Assembly (NCBI GenBank): GCA_964609385.1
Contig: CAZSSM010000169.1
Span: 1-5,702 of the forward strand
DNA from: CAZSSM01 sp964609385
GTDB lineage: Bacteria; Planctomycetota; Planctomycetia; Isosphaerales; Isosphaeraceae
Reading direction: 5' to 3'
Length of the DNA: 5,702 bases
Position 1 is the stretch's first letter; each line of letters starts with the position of its first letter. This document shows positions 1-4,921 of this stretch, piece by piece. The translations under genes were made by a program, and so were the position numbers. The notes under the pieces are model-generated. The model was not told where the DNA came from and ran no database searches. It saw only the letters and a program-made list of their open reading frames with translations.

Positions 1-102
1 GCCGCAGCGCTGACCACGGGCGTCGCGGCCGTGGCCGGCATCCCCGTGGCCAAGAGCCCTGCCGACATGGCGACCACGCTCCAGACGATCTACACGGGCT
101 AA
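1..102 (+). CDS. C-terminal end of an upstream gene (possibly succinyl-CoA ligase alpha subunit)
   Basis: Frame 1 is open from the window edge to a TAA at 100-102 and encodes 33 residues; the start lies outside. The tail is rich in Ala, Thr and Val and contains GIPVAKSPADMATTLQTIY. That segment resembles the extreme C-terminus of succinyl-CoA synthetase alpha subunits (SucD), where an Ala-rich helix leads into a G(V/I)xVAxSPxE(M/L) segment and a final helix. The match rests on a short stretch recalled from the family, so the product is tentative, while the reading frame itself is credible. The next gene starts 68 nt downstream on the same strand and I see no convincing terminator between them, so read-through is possible. 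Confidence 0.5.
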   Translation, partial: AAALTTGVAAVAGIPVAKSPADMATTLQTIYTG

Positions 103-170
103 TCGAAACGACCGTACCGGCCCACGACGACCGTCGCCCGAACCCTGGCTCGCCTCCTGAGGTCCCCGCG

Positions 171-776
171 ATGTCCGAGGCCGGTCCGCCCACGGATCCT
201 TTTGCCAACCCCTGGACCCGGCTCGATCGTCGCGTCGTCTACGACAACCCGTGGATTCGCGTCTTCGAAGATCAGGTGATCCGCCCCGACGGGCAGCCAG
301 GCATCTACGGCGTGGTCCACTATCACAACGACGCTGTCGGCGTCCTGCCCGTCGATGATCAAGGGCGGATCACGATGGTCGGGCAGTTTCGGTATCCGCA
401 AGCGGCCTACTCCTGGGAGATCCCCGAGGGCGGAAGTCCTCGCGGTGAGTCGGTTGAGGAGACGGCGCGTCGCGAACTACTCGAGGAGACCGGCCTGACC
501 GCCGAGCACTGGGAGCCCTTCGGCACGGCCTATCTGTCCAACTCCGTCTCCGACGAGTGCGCCTATCTGTTCCGCGCCACCGGCCTGACTTCAGGTCGGA
601 ACGACCCCGAAGGCACCGAGCGGCTGGTCATCCAAGTCTTCGACTGGGACGACCTCTGGGCGATGCTCCTTCGCCATGAAATCACCGACTCGCTGACCGT
701 CATGGCCCTCTACCGCGAAGCCCTCCGACGCGCAGGCGTTCCGCTTCAGGCCCCCGACGCGAATCGCGAACGGTGA
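171..776 (+). CDS. NUDIX hydrolase, ADP-ribose pyrophosphatase-like
   Basis: This 201-residue protein should hydrolyse a nucleoside diphosphate linked to another moiety, most likely ADP-ribose or an ADP-sugar, to AMP plus sugar phosphate in the cytoplasm. The complete Nudix box GX5EX7REUXEEXGU is visible at residues 87-109: Gly87, Glu93, then RELLEETGL at 101-109, which supplies the metal-binding glutamates. Just before it, QFRYP (72-76) and WEIPEGG (82-88) are the pattern typical of the ADP-sugar pyrophosphatase branch (NudF/ADPRase-like). Residues 1-45 form the usual N-terminal strand region. The length fits the family. The ATG at 171 is supported by TGAGG at 158-162, 8 nt upstream. Substrate specificity cannot be read from sequence alone. 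It is followed by a 97-nt gap with its own promoter, so it is probably not co-transcribed by design with the toxin-antitoxin locus. Confidence 0.9.
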   Translation: MSEAGPPTDPFANPWTRLDRRVVYDNPWIRVFEDQVIRPDGQPGIYGVVHYHNDAVGVLPVDDQGRITMVGQFRYPQAAYSWEIPEGGSPRGESVEETARRELLEETGLTAEHWEPFGTAYLSNSVSDECAYLFRATGLTSGRNDPEGTERLVIQVFDWDDLWAMLLRHEITDSLTVMALYREALRRAGVPLQAPDANRER

Positions 777-820
777 GTTGGAATTGGGATCTGGAAAGGG
801 AAGAAGTCCATCGTGCCTGC

Positions 821-849
821 TTGACGAAAGAGACAGAAGAGACTAATAT
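821..849 (+). promoter_or_regulatory. Sigma70-like promoter of the toxin-antitoxin locus
   Basis: A -35 hexamer TTGACG (821-826, 5 of 6 to consensus) and a -10 hexamer TAATAT (844-849, 4 of 6) are separated by exactly 17 nt. Transcription would start near 856, leaving a leader of roughly 18 nt. That leader contains AGGAGG (862-867), 6 nt before the ATG at 874. In this family the antitoxin usually represses its own promoter, but I see no clear operator palindrome; GAGT (851-854) and ACTC (869-872) are only a weak inverted pair. Confidence 0.55.
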
Positions 850-873
850 CGAGTATCTTTTAGGAGGACTCTG

Positions 874-1521
874 ATGATGTCTCATGCCACGAAGGTCGAG
901 CGGCTGGGACGTGCATTTAGCCAATCGGCACGGAGCTTATCGGAGCAAAAGATCGATTTCCTGCTTGAAAACCCCTCTGCATTGCAGGCATTGATCTCAA
1001 TTGTGGATCAGTTTGTTTTAGGGCCTGTGCTGATTCAAGGAAATGCCTCAACAGGGAGTAACACCGCTCCCATGCTGGCCAACAAATCACTCGACTCCGA
1101 TGTTCGTAGGCGACCGACCATGTTGACTTCCGAGAAGACATCCCGTCGTCTTGAGCAATGGCCGGTCGAGCCATCGCCCTCGACCGAGGAGCTATTGACC
1201 ACCGAGCAGGTCCAGCATTTGGTCGACCTCCGGAACCGTGAGTCGGTCCATCGTTGGCGTCGAAACGGCCGGATCCTCGGCTGGGAGGGCGCTAAGCGAG
1301 GCTACGTCTATCCCGCTGCCCAGTTCGACGAGCGGGGTTGTCCGCTGGAAGGACTCGATCAGGTTTGCCCACATTTCCCGGATCATTATGCCGTTTGGGA
1401 CTGGATGACGATCCCCCTGGATTCCCTAGACGGCCAGACCCCTTTGGAGAAACTGCGCGAAGGAGAGATCGACACCGTCGTCGGAGCTGCTCTCGCCGAT
1501 GGCACGGGCGGTTTCTCGTGA
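874..1521 (+). CDS. Xre/MbcA/ParS-type (DUF2384) antitoxin with a long N-terminal extension
   Basis: The predicted product is the antitoxin partner of a RES toxin (215 residues). Residues 107-152 look like the DNA-binding segment seen in MbcA/ParS relatives: LLTTEQVQHLV, then SVHRWRRNGRILGW, then RGYVYPAAQFDERG, the RGYxxPAxQF(D) link common in this family. Residues 160-212 resemble the C-terminal toxin-binding domain, with an aromatic stretch (YAVWDWMTIP) followed by LDGQTPLEKLREGEID, the (L)xGxTPLExLRxGxxxxV signature. Residues 1-105 are an extension I do not recognise; family members are often nearer 130-150 residues. ATG at 874 has AGGAGG 6 nt upstream, and ATG at 877 is a 9-nt alternative. 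The RES gene follows in the same frame after 27 nt, the usual antitoxin-then-toxin order. Family assignment is from motifs recalled, not a search. Confidence 0.78.
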   Translation: MMSHATKVERLGRAFSQSARSLSEQKIDFLLENPSALQALISIVDQFVLGPVLIQGNASTGSNTAPMLANKSLDSDVRRRPTMLTSEKTSRRLEQWPVEPSPSTEELLTTEQVQHLVDLRNRESVHRWRRNGRILGWEGAKRGYVYPAAQFDERGCPLEGLDQVCPHFPDHYAVWDWMTIPLDSLDGQTPLEKLREGEIDTVVGAALADGTGGFS

Positions 1522-1548
1522 GAAGATGAGGGCTTCGGATCGGCGTTC

Positions 1549-1893
1549 ATGGCTCGAATTCGACTGTATGAAATCGAACGAACCAAGGGGAACATCGTCG
1601 ACTTCCCGATCACGGGTTGGTCCCGAATTGCCCGCGGCGTTTTCCGAAGCGAACCACTTCGAGCATATCCAAAGGCTCGAACGCGGTTTTCCGATCCGAA
1701 TGGGCAGTTTGGTGTGCTTTACGCTGCATCGAGCGTGACATGCTGCTTCATGGAGACCGTAATCCGGAACCGATTCACCAGGAAAGGCCGAAGACGACTT
1801 CCACGAACCGAGATTGGAGAACGCATCGTCATCACGATTTATCAGCTTTTGAAAGAGTTCGAAGTAGAAATCACCTCTCCAACGACTACCTGA
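1549..1893 (+). CDS. RES-domain toxin, truncated (probably inactive)
   Basis: RES toxins degrade NAD+ (phosphorylase or glycohydrolase activity) and are neutralised by antitoxins like the one just upstream. The 114-residue frame carries the N-terminal half of the domain: an ARTRFSDPNGQFGVLYAA segment and CCFMETVIR, giving Arg46, Tyr58 and Glu69 in the spacing expected of the conserved Arg, Tyr and Glu. It continues to ERIVITIY (91-98), where family members read into an LRLVDL-type strand. Here it diverges and stops at TGA 1891-1893. The second half, including the conserved Ser for which the family is also named, is missing, whereas complete RES proteins are generally well over 150 residues. 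The start ATG has only a weak purine-rich site, so it probably relies on coupling to the antitoxin. A sequencing error is a possible alternative to true decay. Confidence 0.7.
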   Translation: MARIRLYEIERTKGNIVDFPITGWSRIARGVFRSEPLRAYPKARTRFSDPNGQFGVLYAASSVTCCFMETVIRNRFTRKGRRRLPRTEIGERIVITIYQLLKEFEVEITSPTTT

Positions 1894-2038
1894 TCGAGTT
1901 GATGGCAATCGAAGTAGGTTTCGTAGTAAGCAAGAGGAACCTCATGATCGACTCCGATGGGGAGATCGGCAGAGTCGGCGAGTCTCCCGCGATTTCTCTG
2001 AGTCTGATCAGAGGTGCCTCCCATTGTTGAATGGCTGA
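1868..2038 (+). pseudogene. Possible out-of-frame C-terminal remnant of the RES toxin
   Basis: In the +1 frame relative to the truncated toxin, an open stretch runs from just after a TAG (1865-1867) to a TGA at 2036-2038. It begins with LPDRVDGNRSRFRSKQEEP. The DG...(Y/F)RS(R/K)(H/Q) order resembles the last part of RES domains, typically PDGxxYRSRHDP, which carries the conserved Ser. The distance from the end of the recognisable N-terminal half (about 1840) is much shorter than the roughly 50 residues normally found there. A deletion plus a frameshift would therefore be needed. The remaining residues do not look like a normal RES tail. This is a pattern reading with low certainty. Confidence 0.3.
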
Positions 2039-2055
2039 ACCATCAGAGAAGGCAT

Positions 2056-2556
2056 TCACCGTTCTTCGCGGATCGGGACCCAAGATCGCTTGGCAGCTTC
2101 TCGGAGCTGGGTGGGTCGAGAGCGTCTGCGGCGGAACGAGGTTTCGTCGGTGTCGTCGCCGTCAAACGGTCCGCGTAGGCGGGGTTCGCGATCTTGGAGG
2201 AAGGGGGTTCCTCCGTCGGGGTCAGTCGAGTCGCCGGACTGGGGAAAACCCTCATCGAAGGCCGAGGGCGGGGGCGGCGAGAACTCGTCCTGCACCTCGG
2301 GGATGACGCCGTCCTGGTAGATCTCGACGCCCGAGAAGTCGTCGGCCTCTGAGGGGCTCACCGTGATCGTGCTTTGTTCGCCCGGGACCGAGTAGACCTG
2401 CGGGTAAGAGTAGACCGGCCTCAAGGTATATCGGCGTTTGCCGCAGCCGGTCAGCCCGATCACCAGTACGCCGACCACACACGTCCCGATCACCAGACGC
2501 GCGGGCACTTCAAACCGACGGGAGGCGATCGACCCGGTCCGATTCGTGGTCTCCAT
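2056..2556 (-). CDS. Small lipoprotein of unknown function
   Basis: From the ATG at 2554-2556 the product is 166 residues. A basic N-terminus (residues 1-20, with RR and R) is followed by a hydrophobic segment 21-34 and the lipobox LTGC at 35-38. It should therefore be exported, lipidated on Cys38 and membrane-anchored. The mature part is low in hydrophobics: a Tyr/Pro/Val stretch (41-54), an acidic Pro-, Ser- and Asp-rich region with PPPPS, and a basic end with RRRRSR. It is probably largely disordered; I recognise no domain. I chose this ATG over one 47 codons upstream because it places the signal peptide at the N-terminus and has purine-rich AAGGAAG/GAGGA sequence (complement of 2563-2575) close upstream. 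It converges on the RES remnant, with its stop about 18 nt from the remnant's stop. It appears monocistronic. Confidence 0.72.
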   Translation of the reverse strand: METTNRTGSIASRRFEVPARLVIGTCVVGVLVIGLTGCGKRRYTLRPVYSYPQVYSVPGEQSTITVSPSEADDFSGVEIYQDGVIPEVQDEFSPPPPSAFDEGFPQSGDSTDPDGGTPFLQDREPRLRGPFDGDDTDETSFRRRRSRPTQLREAAKRSWVPIREER

Positions 2557-2904
2557 AGGTGCGCTTCCTTTCCTCGGAAAACGTCGAGTCTCAGAACGAT
2601 CGCTCGTCCCTGAGCGCCGTCTCGGTGTGAGGCAAGGGGTGTGCCGAAGCGTCCCGACGCGACGTGGGTCGATCGAGACTTTGAAGATTTCGCTCAAGAA
2701 TACCCGCGCCTTGGTCGAAGGCCGGTCCCGAGGCCCCTCGACTTTTCGCCGAGCTTGGCAGATTCGTTACAGCCGAACCCCGAGCGTTGTAAAAAGCTCG
2801 AAGTTTCGGGACATCCCTGGCGATTGGCGAACCGATCGAAAGGAAATCGCATCGATTGGCTCAGGAGACGACATCGTTGTTGCTCTTCGCCCCAATCCCA
2901 CCAG
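2557..2904. other. Gene-free stretch upstream of the lipoprotein gene
   Basis: I find no credible gene on either strand here. Small inverted repeats are visible: TTTCC/GGAAA (2569-2580), which overlaps the lipoprotein ribosome binding site, and CGCTC/GAGCG (2601-2616), with an alternative CTCAG/CTGAG pairing (2590-2614). On the minus strand TTTACA (complement of 2788-2793) is a passable -35, but the sequence 17-18 nt further on (GTAACG/TAACGA) is a poor -10, so I do not call a promoter. A long plus-strand frame that crosses this stretch into the repeat array has a biased Arg/Pro/Ser composition and looks like chance. Confidence 0.5.
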
Positions 2905-3053
2905 CGCCGGGCCCGGGTGGCTGGGGACTGCGACGCGAAGCGGAGCAGGCACTAGGGCGGATTGCATCAGGATGTTGACCCGAAGGTCGTCTCGAGAGAA
3001 CCACTCACTCAGGTGTCCCCGGGGTCTGCTCCGCAGTCCCCAGCCACCCGAGG
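2905..3053. repeat. Repeat pair 1 (both arms of the CTGC/GCAG class)
   Basis: The left arm 2905-2948 runs from CGCCGGGCCC through GGGTGGCTGGGGACTGC to CGGAGCAG. It then diverges, lacking the final ACCCCGG, so its outer GGGG stem has no partner. The right arm 3017-3053 (complement) is complete but minimal. Its two stem halves CTGC and GCAG are separated by only GGA, because the 10-base loop insert seen in the other plus-oriented arms is absent. The region between the arms is unrelated to the interiors of pairs 2 and 3, apart from CACTCACTCAGG before the right arm. Confidence 0.8.
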
Positions 3054-3144
3054 ACACCGAACGACCTGTACGAAGACCAGTCATCAGACGATTCCTTCCT
3101 TTAAAGGAACCCATACCCCGTCACGGTTCGGATATTGCGCTAGG

Positions 3145-3340
3145 CGCCGGGCTCGGGTGGCTGGGGACTGCGAAGCAACGCGGAGCAGACCCCGGTTCTC
3201 GTCTCTCGACTCGGCCAACCCTGCTCCACAACGGTTGGAACACTCAAACCAAGCGGACAACCCCGAGCCGCAACGGTCGGACCACTCACCCAGATCGGAA
3301 CCGGGCTCTGGCCCCCAAGCGAGCCAGTCCCCAGCCACCC
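3145..3340. repeat. Repeat pair 2 (CTGC/GCAG left arm, CTGGC/GCCAG right arm)
   Basis: The left arm 3145-3195 is a full copy. GGGG (3163-3166) pairs with CCCC (3190-3193) and CTGC (3168-3171) with GCAG (3185-3188), with an A-A mismatch between the two stems. The right arm (3301-3340, complement) has a different inner stem, CTGGC (3308-3312) with GCCAG (3323-3327) around a 10-base loop, then GGG with CCC outside. The interior includes CTCGACTCGGCCAACCC, which recurs with one change in pair 3. The left flank GCGCCGGGCTC matches that of pair 1 except for one base. Confidence 0.82.
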
Positions 3341-3417
3341 ATCGCGCCCAACGACCGAAGGCAAGACGACGGATTGAATATGACATCCGTCTCTCTTATT
3401 CCCCCTTGGCCAACCGA

Positions 3418-3562
3418 CCGGGTGGCTGGGGACTGCGACGCGCAGCGGAGCAGACCCCGGGACCAATAGCTCGAGTCGGCCAACCCCCGCCAGGACGGTC
3501 GGCCAACTCACCCAGGTCGGAACCGGGCTCTGGCCCCCAAGCGAGCCAGTCCACAGCCACCC
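3418..3562. repeat. Repeat pair 3 (same arm classes as pair 2, shorter interior)
   Basis: The left arm 3418-3460 ends in GGAGCAGACCCCGG and carries the loop variant GACGCGCAGC. The interior CTCGAGTCGGCCAACCC matches pair 2 with one change, and the rest is about 40 bases shorter. The right arm lies in a 57-base segment (3506-3562) that repeats 3284-3340 with two mismatches (3516 G for A, 3553 A for C). CAACC occurs just outside both ends (3411-3415 and 3563-3567), but not immediately abutting on the left, so I do not call a target-site duplication. Confidence 0.82.
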
Positions 3563-3626
3563 CAACCAGTTCTTTGTCCGAGATCAGGGCAGAGTCACCG
3601 ATTGCGCCCCATCCGCCGCGTCGATC

Positions 3627-4400
3627 TCACGCCCGGATCGTGTGCGTGGCGAGGACTTGGTAGGCCTCCTGGCAGGATTCCAGGACACCTTGGAGGTGAT
3701 CGGGAACGGGTTCGTCCTTGGGGGTGTAGGGGGCGAAGCCGGTCGAGCGGAGGACGTTGCCGTACCAGTGTTTGGCCCAGACGCCGTCGGTGGAGCGCGG
3801 GCCGGCGGGCCATTGGAGCATGGCCTCTTGGAACGGGACGTCGAGTCGTCGACAGAGCGCGTCGAGCACGCCGCGCGGATCTTCCAGGACGTCGCGCGAA
3901 TCGATGACCGGCGGGACGCGCTGGTCCTTCGCCTTGAGCCGTTCGAAGAGTTCGACCTGCTGAGGCAACCCCGTCTCCTCGACCGTCGGCGCCTCCAGGA
4001 CCTTGGCCAGCGAGGTCAGCATCGCCGAGGGCTCGCGGATCAGGAAGACGTGGGTCAGGCCGTCCAGCCAGTCGCGGGGCACGTCGGGCGTCAGGTGATG
4101 CGCCATGTGCTTCTGATAGAAGACAGATCGTCCCTCGGGGATCGGTCCGGTCAGCCAGGCGACGACCGCCTCGAGGTCCGATTCGTGCTCGGCGATCACC
4201 TCGTCGCGACCGGGATGCTCCAGGTCGGTGACGCGGAGATAGTGGGCATAGAGCGGCTCGTCGCAGACGAACGTGTCGTCGCGGTTGCCCCACGAGCGCA
4301 TTAATGCCGTCGAGATGTTCCGGGGGCCCGACCACATCGCGATCCGTCGGCCTTGGGACGAGTTCGGGGAACCGGAGCGGTTCGAGGGTGGTGGGCTCAT
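3627..4400 (-). CDS. Sulfotransferase-like P-loop protein
   Basis: This 257-residue protein resembles the bacterial sulfotransferase-like family that starts with an (I/V)xMWSGPRN(I/L)STAxMRS(F/W) motif. Here IAMWSGPRNISTALMRSW spans residues 20-37 and would be the phosphosulfate-binding loop. It is followed by NRDDTFVCDEPLYAHYL (39-55). A second expected motif, FLIREPSAMLTSLAKV (119-134), fits the 3'-phosphate-binding strand and helix with Arg122 and Ser130. A sulfuryl group from PAPS would be moved to an unidentified acceptor; some members of this family are annotated without proven activity. The ATG at 4398-4400 overlaps the crcB stop as ATGA, implying translational coupling. A much longer frame through the crcB region exists, but its extra N-terminus is the out-of-frame shadow of crcB. 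Confidence 0.82.
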   Translation of the reverse strand: MSPPPSNRSGSPNSSQGRRIAMWSGPRNISTALMRSWGNRDDTFVCDEPLYAHYLRVTDLEHPGRDEVIAEHESDLEAVVAWLTGPIPEGRSVFYQKHMAHHLTPDVPRDWLDGLTHVFLIREPSAMLTSLAKVLEAPTVEETGLPQQVELFERLKAKDQRVPPVIDSRDVLEDPRGVLDALCRRLDVPFQEAMLQWPAGPRSTDGVWAKHWYGNVLRSTGFAPYTPKDEPVPDHLQGVLESCQEAYQVLATHTIRA

Positions 4401-4852
4401 GACTCGGGCGTCTCGTCCAGCGCGTCCTCGGCGGTCGCGACGGGGGTGGCGTCGTGGGTCGGGTCGAAGGCGACGACCTGCCGGGCCAGTGTCGCGCCGA
4501 TCGCGACGGCCGTCAACGACAAGGCCACGCTCAGGGCCACATTGCCGACCGCCCGCAGCGACGCCCCGCGCTCCCAGAGGCTCAAGGTCTCCAACGAGAA
4601 CGTCGAGAACGTCGTGAACCCGCCCAGCAGCCCGACCATCACGAACCCCTTGATCAGGTGCCCGGCCTGCCAACGCTCGACCAGGACGAACCCCGCGCCG
4701 ATGGCCAACGAGCCCGTCGCGTTGATCAGGATCGTCGCCCATGGCATCCCCGTGCCCAACAGCCGGTTCAACCCCAACGTCGACCAGTACCGCGCGTTCG
4801 CCCCCAACGCCCCGCCCGCCGCAATCGCCAGGATCCGGACCGTCATCTCCAT
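4397..4852 (-). CDS. crcB: Fluoride channel CrcB (Fluc)
   Basis: CrcB/Fluc is a four-helix inner-membrane protein that works as a dual-topology dimer and lets fluoride leave the cell. The 151-residue product shows GGALGANARYW near the start, LINATGSLAIG (42-52) with the conserved Asn44, and GGFTTFSTFS at 77-86. That last segment contains the central Na+ site region and the Phe82/Phe85 box that lines the pore. Four hydrophobic segments cover roughly 5-22, 36-58, 69-90 and 102-125. An acidic tail of about 25 residues after that is longer than usual. I chose ATG 4850-4852 because GGTGG (complement of 4860-4864) lies 7 nt upstream; a GTG at 4858 sits too close to that site. It overlaps the sulfotransferase gene by 4 nt. 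I see no fluoride riboswitch upstream. Confidence 0.92.
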   Translation of the reverse strand: MEMTVRILAIAAGGALGANARYWSTLGLNRLLGTGMPWATILINATGSLAIGAGFVLVERWQAGHLIKGFVMVGLLGGFTTFSTFSLETLSLWERGASLRAVGNVALSVALSLTAVAIGATLARQVVAFDPTHDATPVATAEDALDETPES

Positions 4853-4921
4853 CAACACACCACCTTCTCAATTTTATTGATTACTCAAAGTTAATTGCTC
4901 TCAAATTGATAATATCAAAAC
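4853..4921 (-). promoter_or_regulatory. AT-rich spacer upstream of crcB, with a short palindrome
   Basis: This 69-base spacer is strikingly AT-rich against GC-rich neighbours. It holds a perfect 6-bp inverted repeat TTGATA-A-TATCAA at 4906-4918. On the minus strand TTGATA and TTGAGA are possible -35 elements, but the -10 candidates at 17-18 nt (TTAACT, ATCAAT) are weak. It may carry the crcB promoter, a regulator site, or simply be AT-rich filler between two genes on the same strand. It also contains the crcB ribosome binding site. Confidence 0.35.

Larger units (their letters stand above)
2905..3562. repeat. BIME-like array: six hairpin repeats as three head-to-head pairs
   Basis: The 16-mer GGGTGGCTGGGGACTG occurs at 2915-2930, 3155-3170 and 3420-3435. 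Its complement CAGTCCCCAGCCACCC occurs at 3034-3049, 3325-3340 and 3547-3562, the last with one mismatch at 3553. Orientation alternates strictly (+ - + - + -), giving three convergent pairs spaced by 105 and 79 bases. Each 16-mer is the outer arm of a hairpin whose other side lies toward the pair's interior. The arrangement resembles REP/BIME elements; no REP-associated transposase is present in the window. The array sits downstream of the crcB-sulfotransferase pair and upstream of the lipoprotein gene, so it could act on 3' RNA stability or termination, but the sequence only shows structure. Confidence 0.85.

Noticed and set aside
1842..2083. Minus-strand open frames antisense to the RES remnant.
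   Set aside because: Short, without ribosome binding sites or recognisable motifs; they overlap a region better explained as toxin decay.
2056..2697. Longer 213-residue version of the lipoprotein.
   Set aside because: It would bury the signal peptide and lipobox behind 47 Arg-rich residues; the internal ATG at 2556 has a better upstream purine-rich site.
2438..3469. Long plus-strand open frame of 343 codons across the gene-free stretch and repeat array.
   Set aside because: It starts antisense inside the lipoprotein signal region, has an Arg/Pro/Ser-heavy composition and reads the hairpin repeats in mixed orientation; no domain is visible. GC-rich repeats without stops explain its length.
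2905..3562. CRISPR array.
   Set aside because: The repeats alternate in orientation, spacing is irregular (79 to about 160 bases), and each repeat is itself a hairpin element; no cas genes are seen.
2962..3663. Second plus-strand open frame of 233 codons over the array.
   Set aside because: Same reasons: it is made of repeat translations (SPATH, PGSGPQASQSPAT), has no plausible ribosome binding site, and overlaps the 3' end of the sulfotransferase gene antisense.
3627..4871. A 414-codon minus-strand frame that would fuse an extra N-terminus to the sulfotransferase.
   Set aside because: The extra 157 codons are the out-of-frame shadow of crcB, which has unmistakable family motifs in its own frame and ends in an ATGA overlap with the shorter start.
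4853..4921. Fluoride riboswitch upstream of crcB.
   Set aside because: The spacer is almost entirely A/T and lacks the GC-rich conserved pseudoknot elements of the crcB RNA motif.
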